Shown here: positions 1-8,041 of the stretch, piece after piece
Layout: each line of letters opens with the position of its first letter
How positions within the stretch are numbered: the first letter of the stretch is position 1
Origin: Alphaproteobacteria bacterium
GTDB taxonomy: Bacteria; Pseudomonadota; Alphaproteobacteria; JACAEB01
Assembly: GCA_013389075.1 (NCBI GenBank)
Contig: JACAEB010000051.1
Coordinates: 1-32,764 of the forward strand
DNA: 32,764 bases
Direction of reading: 5' to 3'
Notes under the pieces: generated by a model
Seen by the model: only the letters and a program-made list of their open reading frames with translations
Databases searched by the model: none
What the model was told of the DNA's origin: nothing
Position numbers and translations under genes: made by a program

Positions 1-801
1 GCCGGGGCTCTCGATGAGCGGCTTCAGCCGGTCGCGCACGGGCCGGCCGAGCCCTCGCGCGAGCTCGATCTCGGCCGCCATCAGCACGGCGGCGCGGGTG
101 CGCGGATCGGCGGGCCCGAGCCGGCTCATGCGCAGATCGGCGTCGGCGGCGGCAAGGCGCGCGGCCGCATCGCCCGCATGCCCGCCCTCGCGCAGATAGC
201 TCGCGAGGACGAGGAAGGCGTCGGCATCCGGAAGGCTCGTGGCGGTCAGGGGCCGCTCGACGGCGATGCCGGCGAAGAGCGGGGCGGCCGTGTCCACGAT
301 CATCGCGGCGGCGCGCGGGTCGAGCGATGGACCGCCCGGGCGGGCGGAGGGCAGATGGCGCGCCTCGCGCACCGCATCGATATGCGGCACGAGACGCGCA
401 GCGGCCGCTCCGGCCTCGCCCGCCTCGAGCAGGGCCCGGATGAGCTGATGTTCGGTCGCTCCGCGAATGGCGCTCTCGTCGGCATCGCCCGCCGACAGCC
501 GGTCGAGCACCGCCTGGTACCGGCGCGCGGCCTGATCGGGCCGGCCGGCCTCCTCATAGGCTTCCGCGAGCGCCACTTCGAGGCGTATCCGCGACGTGGC
601 GGTGCCCTCGCCGCCCCGGGCGAGGAGGGCGAGGGCGCGCTCGCCATGGCCGAGCGCCCGCTCGGGCGCCCCCATGGCGCGCAGATGCTCGAACCGGAGG
701 CGCGCCTGGGTCGCATCGACCTGAAGGACGAGGAAGACCGCGCCCGCGAACAGGACGGCGACGACGGAATAGACGCTTGCGAGCCCACGCACCCAGTTCA
801 C
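1..801 (-). CDS. Membrane-anchored helical-repeat (TPR-like) protein, 3' end truncated by window edge
   Basis: An open frame of 267 codons runs from a GTG at 801 down to base 1 with no stop, so the C-terminus lies outside the window. The GTG is preceded by a GGAGGAGGG ribosome site about 5 nt away. Residues 8-28 form one hydrophobic helix (VYSVVAVLFAGAVFLVLQV), suggesting an N-terminal membrane anchor. The rest is Ala/Arg/Glu-rich amphipathic helix with repeated A-x-A-Y-E-E-A-G-R-P-style segments, typical of TPR or tetratricopeptide-like solenoids. No catalytic motif is seen. Function is not recognised; a scaffold or assembly role is only a guess. The frame is the clear coding frame here: competing frames are Ser/Arg/Pro-rich shadows. 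Confidence 0.6.
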   Translation of the reverse strand, partial: MNWVRGLASVYSVVAVLFAGAVFLVLQVDATQARLRFEHLRAMGAPERALGHGERALALLARGGEGTATSRIRLEVALAEAYEEAGRPDQAARRYQAVLDRLSAGDADESAIRGATEHQLIRALLEAGEAGAAAARLVPHIDAVREARHLPSARPGGPSLDPRAAAMIVDTAAPLFAGIAVERPLTATSLPDADAFLVLASYLREGGHAGDAAARLAAADADLRMSRLGPADPRTRAAVLMAAEIELARGLGRPVRDRLKPLIESPG

Positions 802-901
802 GGGTCCCTCCTCCCCGACACTCCCCCTCTTCTGCGGCCGAGTGTAGCAGAGCCGGAGGCGGCGTGCAGGCGGTGGATGCCGGCGCGGATCGGAGGGCGG
901 C

Positions 902-988
902 TGGTGCGGGTGGTCGGAGTCGAACCGACACTCTGTTGCCAGAACCAGATTTTGAGTCTGGCGCGTCTACCGGTTCCGCCACACCCGC
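902..988 (-). tRNA. tRNA-Leu(CAA)
   Basis: The 87-nt minus-strand sequence folds as a class II tRNA. The acceptor stem is GCGGGTG paired with CACCCGC. The anticodon stem is CCAGA/TCTGG with loop CTCAAAA, which gives anticodon CAA (reads UUG). A long variable arm follows, then a T-arm with GGTTCGACTCC. Discriminator A and the CCA end are encoded. A TTGATT -35-like hexamer lies at 1026-1031, but the matching -10 (CAAAGA, 1003-1008) is poor. The leader is G-rich, as is common for stringently controlled stable RNAs. Confidence 0.96.
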
Positions 989-1121
989 AAGGGCCCGCCC
1001 CCTCTTTGGAAGCTCGCGCGCGCAAAATCAAGCGGGGCCGGCGAGGGAGCCTTAACGGCTCGATGCGAAGATGACCCGTCCGTCCGTAGACGCCATCCCC
1101 GCCCGATGCTAGAGGTATCCC

Positions 1122-1832
1122 ATGTCCGCTCCCCACGAGTCCGATCCGCCGCCGGGCGCTCGCCTTTCCGGCGAGGCCGCCGCGCATGCGGGCTTCGAGG
1201 CGTTCGGCGCGACCGATGCGGCGAGCGAGCATCCGGCCTCCACCTCGGCGGTCCTCGAGATGCTGTCGGCCTCCATCCGGGCGCGCGAGCTGACGCTCGA
1301 CGACCTGATGGCGGCGCTGTCCGACCGGGCCCTCGGCCTCCTCCTCCTCATCCTCGCTTTGCCCTGCGCCATCCCGTTCCTCTACGGGGTGCCGCAGATC
1401 GTGGCGATCCCCATGCTCTTCGTGGCGGCCCATGTCGTGCTGGGACGTCACCATCTCTGGCTGCCACCGAAACTCCGGGAACGCACGCTCTCGGCGGAGT
1501 CGTTCCGCACGGTCGTGCGGCGGGGTCTGCCCTGGATCCGGCGGCTCGAATTCTTCGCCCGGCCCCGCTTCGCGGTGCTGACGCACGGGACGGCCCAGAA
1601 GGTGGTGGGCGTCTTCCTCTTCGCCTTCTGCTGCGTGATCCTCGTGCCCCTGCCCGCGACGAACACCGTGCCCGGCATCGCCGTCGCGATCGTCGCCCTC
1701 GGCTTCATCGAGCGCGACGGCCTTCTCGTCGTCGCCGGCTCGTTGCTCGGCACCGCCTGGATCACGATGCTGCTCACGGTCGGCACCGTGGCGCTCCACG
1801 CTCTGGTGGATCTCCTCAAGGGCCTCGTCTAG
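1122..1832 (+). CDS. exoD: ExoD family exopolysaccharide synthesis protein
   Basis: A 236-residue protein. The first 50 residues are polar. From about residue 55 it matches the ExoD family: 'LMAALSDRALGLLLLILALPCAIPF', then 'VPLPATNTVPGIAVAIVALGFIERDG' and a C-terminal hydrophobic segment. It is an inner-membrane protein with roughly four hydrophobic stretches. Family members affect exopolysaccharide production and alkali tolerance in rhizobia, but the biochemical activity is unknown. AGAGG sits 6 nt before the ATG. It is followed 18 nt later by dsbB on the same strand, so the two are probably cotranscribed. Confidence 0.88.
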   Translation: MSAPHESDPPPGARLSGEAAAHAGFEAFGATDAASEHPASTSAVLEMLSASIRARELTLDDLMAALSDRALGLLLLILALPCAIPFLYGVPQIVAIPMLFVAAHVVLGRHHLWLPPKLRERTLSAESFRTVVRRGLPWIRRLEFFARPRFAVLTHGTAQKVVGVFLFAFCCVILVPLPATNTVPGIAVAIVALGFIERDGLLVVAGSLLGTAWITMLLTVGTVALHALVDLLKGLV

Positions 1833-1850
1833 AGAGGGGAAGCCTCGTCC

Positions 1851-2402
1851 ATGCTGAAGGTCGACCCCGTGCTTCTCGCAACGGCCCGCGCCTCGCACCG
1901 GTTCACGCAAGGTCTCGTGCTGTGGGGTCTTGCGCTGGCCTCCGCCGGGCTCCTCGCCGGGGCGTTCGCCTTCGAGCATATCGGGGGGCTTGCGCCCTGC
2001 CCCTTGTGCCTCCTCCAGCGCTGGGCGCATGCGGCCGCGCTCGTCCTCGCGCTCATCGGGGCGGCCGGCCCCGCCCTCGGCCTCGTCGGAGCGGACTGGC
2101 GGCCCGTCTGTCTCGTCACCTGCGCCTTCGCCCTTCTGGCCGGTGTCCTCTATGCCGGCACGCATGTCGGCGTCGAGGAAGGCTGGTGGTCGGCGCCCAC
2201 GGGCTGCGCCAGCGGCGGACCGCTCGGCGGACTGACGATCGAAAGCATCGCCACCGCCTTCGAGGGGCCCCGCGTCGTGCCCTGCGACGCCAAGCCCTGG
2301 ACCCTGTTCGGGATCTCCATGGCGGGCTACAATTTCCTCCTGTCGATGGGTCTTGCGGCCATCGCCCTCCTCGGGCTCACGCGGCCCGAGGGGAAGGCCT
2401 GA
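1851..2402 (+). CDS. dsbB: Disulfide bond formation protein B (DsbB family)
   Basis: A 183-residue inner-membrane protein with four hydrophobic helices (about 20-41, 58-80, 86-106, 150-176). The first periplasmic Cys pair is CPLC at 50-53, followed by the conserved LLQRW. The second is C119 and C145, in a loop ending 'PCDAKPWTLFGISMAGYN'. This is the DsbB arrangement, in which electrons from DsbA pass through two Cys pairs to ubiquinone. Two further cysteines (87, 91) lie in the third helix. It sits between exoD and coq7, and coq7 starts 46 nt downstream. Confidence 0.9.
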   Translation: MLKVDPVLLATARASHRFTQGLVLWGLALASAGLLAGAFAFEHIGGLAPCPLCLLQRWAHAAALVLALIGAAGPALGLVGADWRPVCLVTCAFALLAGVLYAGTHVGVEEGWWSAPTGCASGGPLGGLTIESIATAFEGPRVVPCDAKPWTLFGISMAGYNFLLSMGLAAIALLGLTRPEGKA

Positions 2403-2448
2403 CGGGCCCGGGCTCCGCCGCCGCAAGCCGCTGGTGAAGGAGGCCGCA

Positions 2449-3039
2449 ATGGCACCATCCCCCGATCCCGGCCGCCCGGCCTCCCGCAAGCCCCCCGCGC
2501 GCCCGGGCGAGACCGCCCCGCGCCAGCGCCGCGCCGCCATGCTCCGGGTCGATCATGCGGGAGAGCATGGCGCCGTCCGCATCTACGAGGGCCAGCTCGC
2601 CGTGCTCGGCCAAAGCCCGGCGACGGCACGCAGCGCGGCGCTCGTGCGCAAGATGGCCGCCCAGGAAGAGGCGCATCTTGCGACCTTCGACCGGCTGCTC
2701 GGCGAGGAGCGGGTGCGCCCCACCCTCCTCGCCCCCGTCTGGCATGTGGCGGGCTTCGCGCTCGGCGCGGCGACGGCGCTGATCGGCGAGAAGGCGGCCA
2801 TGGCCTGCACCGCGGCGGTCGAAGAGGCGATCGACGATCATTACGCGGCCCAATCGGCCGAACTCGGCGCCGAGGGCGGCGCGCTCAAGGACACCATCGA
2901 TCGTTTCCGTGCGGACGAAGCGGAGCATCGGCAGACGGCGCTCGCCGAGGGCGCCGAGCGGGCCCCGGCCTATCCGCTCATGAGCGCGCTCATCCGGGCG
3001 GGGTGCCGGGCCGCCATCCGCCTCTCCGAGCGCGTCTGA
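2449..3039 (+). CDS. coq7: 5-demethoxyubiquinol-5-hydroxylase (Coq7 family)
   Basis: A 196-residue di-iron carboxylate protein that hydroxylates demethoxyubiquinol in the penultimate step of ubiquinone synthesis. Iron-ligand motifs are visible: E39 in RVDHAGEHGA, an ExxH in QEEAHL, a Glu in VEEAIDDHY, and a final ExxH in DEAEHR. The frame opens further upstream (2353), but the ATG at 2449 has AAGGAGG about 8 nt before it and avoids a large overlap with dsbB, so I chose it. The N-terminal 30 residues are Pro/Arg-rich and outside the catalytic core. Its 3' end faces the uspA-like gene with an 8-nt gap. Confidence 0.92.
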   Translation: MAPSPDPGRPASRKPPARPGETAPRQRRAAMLRVDHAGEHGAVRIYEGQLAVLGQSPATARSAALVRKMAAQEEAHLATFDRLLGEERVRPTLLAPVWHVAGFALGAATALIGEKAAMACTAAVEEAIDDHYAAQSAELGAEGGALKDTIDRFRADEAEHRQTALAEGAERAPAYPLMSALIRAGCRAAIRLSERV

Positions 3040-3047
3040 GCCCGTCG

Positions 3048-3914
3048 TCAGTGGGCGATCAGCACCGGGATGGCCGCATTGGCGAGCACGTGCCGCGTCG
3101 CGCCGCCGAGGATGAACTCGCGCAGCCGGCTGTGCCCGTAGCCGCCCATGATGACGAGATCGGCATTGCGCCGTTCGGCTTCGGCAAGCAGCCGCTCGCC
3201 CACCGGCTCGCCGGACGGCGCGAGCCAATGGCTCTCCGCCGTGACGCCGTGAAGGGCGAGATAGGCGCGCACCGAGGCAAGGCGCGGCTCGGCCTCGGCC
3301 TTCTCGCCGATGGTGAGGCAGGTGACGGCGCGTGCCCCCGCGAGCACGGGCAGCCCCGCGCTCAAGGCATTGGCCGCTTCCGCCGACCCGTCCCAGGCGA
3401 TGCAGACGCGCGTGCCGATGCTGGCGCCCGCCTCCCGGGGGGCGAGCAGGATCGGCCGTCCGGCCGCCATCAGGCATTCCTCGAGCGCATCGGTCAGCGA
3501 GGGCTCGTCGCTGCACGTCCGTCCGAACACGACGAGATCGGCGAGGCGGGCGAGCTCGGAGACCGTCGGGACGAGGGCACCGATGCAGCGCTGGAAGCGG
3601 ACGCTCGGCAACCGGTCGGCGCGCGGCTCGTCGGTGGCGGCAAGGCCCGAGGAGCTCCGCGCCGCGTCGAAGGCCTCCCGCGCGCGGGCGGCGGCGCGGT
3701 CCGAGGCCTCCTGCGCGGCCGTGAGGTAATCGTCGATGACCGCCCCGGTGACGCCCTCGCCGAGATAGGGAAGCGTGGTTCGCGGATCGGGCGCGATGTG
3801 GACCACCTCGCAATGCGCCTTGACCTGGCCGGCGAGCCGGAAGGCCGTTTCGAGCGTCGCGCGGTCACGCACGTCGCCGATGAGAGGAACCAGGATCTTC
3901 TTGAGCCCAGCCAT
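3048..3914 (-). CDS. Universal stress protein, tandem UspA domains
   Basis: A 288-residue cytoplasmic protein. The first Usp domain starts 'MAGLKKILVPLIGDVRDRATLETAFRLAG'. The second begins near residue 150 ('RVCIAWDGSAEAANALSAGLPVLAG') and ends with a near-consensus ATP-binding G-x2-G-x9-G segment, GGYGHSRLREFILGGATR, then 'PVLIAH'. The usual Ser/Thr directly after the last Gly of the motif is Gly here. The upstream frame is open to 3962, but the ATG at 3914 has AAAGGAGG a few nt away and fits the family start. Family members bind ATP or other ligands under stress; the specific role is not visible. A candidate promoter lies at 4093-4121. Confidence 0.88.
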   Translation of the reverse strand: MAGLKKILVPLIGDVRDRATLETAFRLAGQVKAHCEVVHIAPDPRTTLPYLGEGVTGAVIDDYLTAAQEASDRAAARAREAFDAARSSSGLAATDEPRADRLPSVRFQRCIGALVPTVSELARLADLVVFGRTCSDEPSLTDALEECLMAAGRPILLAPREAGASIGTRVCIAWDGSAEAANALSAGLPVLAGARAVTCLTIGEKAEAEPRLASVRAYLALHGVTAESHWLAPSGEPVGERLLAEAERRNADLVIMGGYGHSRLREFILGGATRHVLANAAIPVLIAH

Positions 3915-4143
3915 GCCCGCCTCCTTTATCTGGCCGCCCGGACGGGGGACCCTACGGGCCACGCGGGCGGAAGTCTAGCCCGGCGCAGCCTCCACGCGTA
4001 GGGCCCGCCATCTTGTCCCCGCCCGCGGCGAGGAGCGTAGACTTGCCGCAAGGGAGCCCAGGGCGCCGCCCCCTCACCCCGCCCGGCGGGAAATTGTTCG
4101 GCCTAACCCACTGATCTGCAAGTAAAAAAGGAGACACCCCTCG
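3915..4143. other. Non-coding gap upstream of the universal stress gene
   Basis: The gap between the stress gene start and the Lon-like gene end is 336 bp (3915-4250). I see no convincing gene. Short frames here lack family resemblance or a well-spaced ribosome site. The part from about 4090 to 4130 is clearly richer in A/T than the rest of the window and carries the candidate promoter listed separately. The 4144-4191 part carries the terminator-like hairpins. Confidence 0.5.
4093..4121 (-). promoter_or_regulatory. Candidate sigma70 promoter for the universal stress gene
   Basis: On the minus strand, TTGCAG (4116-4121) and AACAAT (4093-4098) are separated by 17 nt in a locally A/T-rich stretch. 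This predicts a start near 4086 and a leader of about 170 nt before the stress gene. Each hexamer has only three to four consensus bases, so it is a weak call. Confidence 0.3.
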
Positions 4144-4191
4144 AAAAATGCGCGGCGAAGGCGCCCGCCCCCGGCGGCCCGCCCCGCCGGG
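4144..4191 (-). terminator. Rho-independent terminator-like hairpins after the Lon-like gene
   Basis: Reading the minus strand 60-107 nt past the stop at 4251, there is a perfect 8-bp stem CCCGGCGG / CCGCCGGG with a 6-nt loop (4191-4170). Next comes a smaller GGCG-CCTT-CGCC hairpin (core about 4164-4153) with a short bulged outer stem. It runs almost directly into TTTTT (4148-4144). The order stem then T-run fits intrinsic termination of the protease transcript. Confidence 0.5.
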
Positions 4192-4250
4192 TCAAGAGGT
4201 CGCAAGGGCGGTGCCTTCGGGCCGCTTGTCCGAAGGGGTGTGACGCGCCG

Positions 4251-6695
4251 TCAGAAGACGGACCAGGGGCTGCGTCTTGCCTTGGCGCCGCCCTGGGTGC
4301 GGGCGGCCTCGGCGAAGGCCGCAAGGCGCGCCTCCACCTTCGCGTTCAGCGTCCCCTTGGGGAAGCGGCCGCCCTTCGCCCGCTCGCCGGCCCGCATCCC
4401 CGTGAGGACCTCGAGCCCCTCCTCGACCGTGGCGATGGCATGGACCGAGAAGCGGCCCGCCCGCACGGCCTCGAGGATTTCCTCGCGCAGCATGAGGTGG
4501 CGGACATTCGCCACCGGCACGATGACGCCCTGCCGGCCGGTGAGCCCGCGCGCCTTGCAGATGTCGAAGAAGCCCTCGATCTTCTCGTTGACGCCGCCGA
4601 TCGCCTGGATCTCCCCGAACTGATTGACCGAACCGGTCACGGCCATGGACTGGGAGAGCGGCACATCGGCAAGGGCGGAGACGAGCGCGAAGAGTTCGGC
4701 CGCGGAGGCGCTGTCCCCATCGGTCTTGCCGTAGGACTGCTCGAAGGCGAGCGTCGCGGCAAATCCCGCAGGTCTGTCCACGGAATAATGCGCGAGGAGA
4801 TAGGAGGAGAGGATCATCACCCCCTTGGTGTGGCGCGGGCCGCCGAGCTGGGCCTGGCGCTCGATGTCGAGCACCTGCGCGCCGGGATTGGCACGGATGC
4901 GGGCGGTGATGCGGGCGGGCGCGCCGAAGCGCAGATTGGGCAGCGAATAGACGACGAGCCCATTCACCTGCCCCACCCTGGAGCCGTCCGTGTCGATGAG
5001 GCGCACCTCCTCGAGGATGCTGTCGTGCACCTGCTCGCGCAGGAGATCGGCCCGGCGGATGCGGGCGGCAATGGCGGTGCGGACATGTTCGGCCCGCACG
5101 ACGGAGGCCCCCGCGCTCGCCGCGCAATTCTCGGCCTCGCGGGCGAGATCGGCGATCTCGCCCGTCAGCAGCGAGAGCTTTTCCGCATCGTCCGCAAGGC
5201 GCGCGGCCTGCTCGATGAGACGGGCCGTGGCGCCCGCGTCGAAGGGGGCGAGCCCGTCCGCCCGCGCGACGCCGGCAAGCATGCGGGCGTAGAGCTTCTC
5301 GCTGTCGACCGTGCGCGGCATGTCGTCGGCGAAATCGGCCTGCACCTTGAAGAGCTGCGCGAAGTCGGGATCCTGCTGGCTGAGGCCGTAATAGAGCCAG
5401 GGCTCGCCGATGAGCACGAGCTTGACGTCGAGCGGGATGGCGTCGGGCTCGAGCGTCACCGTCGAGCCCATGGCGAGGAATTCGCTCTGGGTCTCGATGC
5501 GCAGCCGCCGGTCCTGGAGCGCGCGCTTGAGCGCGTCATAGGCGAGCGGATGGGACAAGAGCCGTTCGGCGTCGACGAGGAGCACGCCGCCATTGGCCGC
5601 ATGAAGGCTGCCGGGACGGATGAGGCCCACATCGGTGACCATCATGCCCATCTCGGCCCGGTGCTCGACCTTGCCCACGAGATTGGACAGGGCGGGATGG
5701 TCTTCCGTCAGCACCGGCGCGCCGCCGCGCGGATCGTTGCTGACGAGGACGTTGACGGCATAGCGGCTTTCGATGTCCGCCTGCAGATGATGCAGCCCCT
5801 CGGCGCCGCCCGCCTCGATCTCCTCCACGAAGTGGCCGAGATGATCGAGAATGTCCGCCGCCATGGCGTCGAGATGATCGACCACCGAGCCGGCCGAGCC
5901 ATAGGCCGTGCGCAAGGGCTTCATCACCTCGGTGACCACATGGTTCGCAAAGGCGCGGTTGAGGGCGCCGATGGTTTCTCCAAGCTCCCCCTCGAGCCGG
6001 GGCAGGAGATCGAGCACGTCCTGAACCGACCGCTCCGTCCGGCCGATCGCCCGCCGCGCCTCGGCCCGGTCGGGCTCGGGGAGGGCGTCGAGCTCCTCGG
6101 CCTCAAGCGGCCGCCCGTCGCGCACGATGGTGACGAAGAGGCCCTCCGCCGTCTGAAGGATGCGGGTGCCCCGCGACTCGGCCTCCGAGTGCAGCCGCGC
6201 GATCGCCTCGTCGGCCCGGGCGTGGACGCGCTCTTCCGCCTCGCGGCGCTGGCGCACATATTCCTCGCTCTCGAAGACGCCCCGCAGCATGGGCCCGAGA
6301 TTGCCGACCGCCTTCTCCATCCGCGCGGCGAAGGGCGGCCCCTCGCCGGCCGGCAGGCGCAGGGCGCGCGGCCGATGCACATCGGCGAAATTGTTCACAT
6401 AGATCCAGTCCGGCGGCGCCGGCAGGGCGCGGGCGGCCTCGGACAGCATGTCGCGGGCCGCCGCGTGCGGATTGGCGCCGGCCGGGGCGAGCACGAAGAT
6501 GTTGTAGCCGGCATGGCGCATGCCGAGGCCGAAGGAGAGGGCCTCGAGGGCCCGGTCCTGGCCGATCGGCCCCTGATGGGGCGTCAGCTCGCCCAGATGC
6601 GCAAAGCCCAGCGTGTCCGGCGCCACGCGCCGATACAGACGCTCGGCGCCAAGCGGTTTGACGCCGATCCGGTTCGCCCGCCCCAGTCCCTGCAT
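4251..6695 (-). CDS. Lon-like serine protease, AAA_32/LonC type, degenerate P-loop
   Basis: An 814-residue protein of the Lon-related family, with an N-terminal AAA_32-like region and a C-terminal S16 proteolytic domain. The Ser-Lys dyad is clear: S662 in KTDGDSAS and K705 in GGVNEKIEG. They are 43 residues apart, the same spacing as in E. coli Lon (S679/K722). The Walker B-like segment NGGVLLVDAERLL is present. Where family members carry a P-loop (GPPGTGRTT-like), residues 70-78 read APAGANPHA, without the Lys/Arg-Thr or the first Gly. Residues of about 130-250 are charged and helical. A G-rich ribosome site precedes the ATG. A TATAGT box (6746-6741) could be its -10, but no good -35 accompanies it. 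The role is presumably protein quality control. Confidence 0.87.
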   Translation of the reverse strand: MQGLGRANRIGVKPLGAERLYRRVAPDTLGFAHLGELTPHQGPIGQDRALEALSFGLGMRHAGYNIFVLAPAGANPHAAARDMLSEAARALPAPPDWIYVNNFADVHRPRALRLPAGEGPPFAARMEKAVGNLGPMLRGVFESEEYVRQRREAEERVHARADEAIARLHSEAESRGTRILQTAEGLFVTIVRDGRPLEAEELDALPEPDRAEARRAIGRTERSVQDVLDLLPRLEGELGETIGALNRAFANHVVTEVMKPLRTAYGSAGSVVDHLDAMAADILDHLGHFVEEIEAGGAEGLHHLQADIESRYAVNVLVSNDPRGGAPVLTEDHPALSNLVGKVEHRAEMGMMVTDVGLIRPGSLHAANGGVLLVDAERLLSHPLAYDALKRALQDRRLRIETQSEFLAMGSTVTLEPDAIPLDVKLVLIGEPWLYYGLSQQDPDFAQLFKVQADFADDMPRTVDSEKLYARMLAGVARADGLAPFDAGATARLIEQAARLADDAEKLSLLTGEIADLAREAENCAASAGASVVRAEHVRTAIAARIRRADLLREQVHDSILEEVRLIDTDGSRVGQVNGLVVYSLPNLRFGAPARITARIRANPGAQVLDIERQAQLGGPRHTKGVMILSSYLLAHYSVDRPAGFAATLAFEQSYGKTDGDSASAAELFALVSALADVPLSQSMAVTGSVNQFGEIQAIGGVNEKIEGFFDICKARGLTGRQGVIVPVANVRHLMLREEILEAVRAGRFSVHAIATVEEGLEVLTGMRAGERAKGGRFPKGTLNAKVEARLAAFAEAARTQGGAKARRSPWSVF

Positions 6696-6785
6696 CGCTG
6701 CACCCCTTCCAGCACGCCTTCGGCGCTCTTCTTCGGCGTCACTATATCAATGGCGGGCGGGCGCGGCGACCACGCCGGCCGCGCA

Positions 6786-6814
6786 TGGACGGCCCGGACC
6801 CTTCTCTGTAGTGT
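6786..6814 (+). promoter_or_regulatory. Candidate promoter for the HD-phosphatase-nadQ unit
   Basis: TGGACG (6786-6791) and TAGTGT (6809-6814) are spaced by 17 nt, upstream of the ATG at 6840, giving a leader of about 20 nt. The same TAGTGT -10 hexamer is used in the candidate ETF-QO promoter. The support is motif matching only. Confidence 0.35.
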
Positions 6815-6839
6815 GCGGCCGATTCTCCTGAGGACGCGG

Positions 6840-7514
6840 ATGCCAGATCCCATGAGCGCGAAAGCCGCCCCATCCACGCCCCGCGCCTGGCAGCGCATGC
6901 TGAGCGGGCGCCGCCTCGACCTGCTCGATCCCTCGCCCTTCGACATCGAGATCGAGGACATCGCCCACGGGCTCGCGCGCGTCGCGCGATGGAACGGCCA
7001 GACCCATGGCGCGTACGCCTTTTCGGTGGCGCAGCACGCCATCCTCGTCCACGACATCGCGGTGGCGCTGAAGCCCGGCCTGCCGGCCCGCTGGCGCCTT
7101 GCCGCGCTCCTGCACGATGCGCCGGAATATGTGATCGGCGACCTCATCAGCCCCTTCAAGGCGGCCGTCGGGATCGACTACAAGGCGCTCGAGCTGCGCC
7201 TTCTCTCCGCGATCCATCTGCGCTTCGGCCTGCCCGCGGAGCTTCCCTTGACGGTGAGCCGGCTCATCAAGGAGGCGGACCGGCATTCGGCCTTCTTCGA
7301 GGCGACCCAGATCGCCGGCTTCTCCCTCGGCGAGGCCACCGAGATCTTCGGCGCGCCGAAGGGCGTTCCGTACAAGGAGGTCCGGCCCCTGCCCGCCGCC
7401 GAGGCGCAGGCAGCCTTTCTCGATCTTCACGCCCTCCTCGCGCGGCAGATGGGCGGCGAGAGCCGCCCCGCGCCCGCCGCCCTCGCGCTGGGCACACGGC
7501 GGACGCTGCTATGA
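6840..7514 (+). CDS. HD-domain phosphohydrolase (YfbR/YfdR-like)
   Basis: A 224-residue cytoplasmic HD hydrolase. Metal ligands are recognisable as H66 (SVAQHAILV), H92-D93 (LLHDAPEYVIGDL) and D147 (IKEADRH). E96 corresponds to the acidic residue following HD in YfbR-type 5'-nucleotidases. The N-terminal 'WQRMLSGRRLDLLDPSP.DIEIEDIAHGLARVARWNGQT' block is characteristic of the alphaproteobacterial/prophage YfdR-like group. Family members remove phosphate from nucleoside monophosphates, but the substrate here is not known. The long open frame extends far upstream only because it is antisense to the protease gene; I placed the start at the first ATG after a GAGG site and candidate promoter. It overlaps the next gene by ATGA (7511-7514). 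Confidence 0.85.
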   Translation: MPDPMSAKAAPSTPRAWQRMLSGRRLDLLDPSPFDIEIEDIAHGLARVARWNGQTHGAYAFSVAQHAILVHDIAVALKPGLPARWRLAALLHDAPEYVIGDLISPFKAAVGIDYKALELRLLSAIHLRFGLPAELPLTVSRLIKEADRHSAFFEATQIAGFSLGEATEIFGAPKGVPYKEVRPLPAAEAQAAFLDLHALLARQMGGESRPAPAALALGTRRTLL

Positions 7515-8041
7515 CCCGGGTGATCGTCTCCTCGCTCGCGCTGATGCCGGAGGTGGCCCGCCTTCACCGGCCGTCCCACCTCGTCAGCCTCATCGATCCG
7601 GGTACGCCGGTTCTGCGCCCCGACTGCGTCACCGGGACCTGCCATCTCACCATCGAGATCCATGACATCACCGGCCCGCGCCCGGGGGCGACGCCGCCGG
7701 GGCTTGCCCATGTCGAGACGCTCGTGCGGTGGCTCGACCGCTGGCCGCGCGAGGACCCCATCCTCATCCACTGCTTTGCGGGGGTGAGCCGGTCCACCGC
7801 CGCCGCCCTCATCGCCCTCGCCCATCACGAGGGGCCGGGACGGGAAGCGGACGCCGCCCGCCGCCTGCGGCGGGCGAGCCGGACGGCCTCGCCCAATCGC
7901 CGCCTGATCGCGCTCGCCGACGACGTGCTCGGCCGGGACGGCCGGCTCATCGAGGCCGTCGAGGCCATGGGCGAGAGCGATTTCCTGGCGGAGGCGCGAC
8001 CCTTCCACGTCGATCTCGCGCGCGCGGAGGGTGAGGGGTGA
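7511..8041 (+). CDS. Cys-based tyrosine/dual-specificity phosphatase-like protein
   Basis: A 176-residue protein with the C-x5-R signature HCFAGVSRST (C88, R94) at the end of a beta strand (PILIHC). A plausible general acid, D52, lies in 'IEIHDIT'. The fold order (strand-HDI-helix-HCxxGxSRS-helix) fits the tyrosine phosphatase superfamily. Substrates in this superfamily range from phosphotyrosine to inositol phosphates and nucleotides, so the true substrate is open. The start ATG overlaps the stop of the HD gene (ATGA), and its stop overlaps the start of the regulator (GTGA), so the three are very likely translationally coupled. Confidence 0.85.
   Translation: MTRVIVSSLALMPEVARLHRPSHLVSLIDPGTPVLRPDCVTGTCHLTIEIHDITGPRPGATPPGLAHVETLVRWLDRWPREDPILIHCFAGVSRSTAAALIALAHHEGPGREADAARRLRRASRTASPNRRLIALADDVLGRDGRLIEAVEAMGESDFLAEARPFHVDLARAEGEG

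Noticed and set aside
798-2540. 580-codon minus-strand open frame across the tRNA, exoD and dsbB
   Set aside because: It runs through a tRNA gene and opposite two clear membrane protein genes, so it is not coding.
4148-4243. 31-codon plus-strand frame after an AAGGAG site
   Set aside because: The spacing to the ATG is about 14 nt, the product is a Pro/Arg-rich low-complexity peptide, and the region is better explained as the terminator of the protease gene.
4440-6839. Very long plus-strand open frame opposite the Lon-like protease
   Set aside because: It is antisense to a gene with an intact catalytic dyad, and its translation is His/Arg/Gly-rich without family resemblance. Only its tail from 6840 is the real HD gene.
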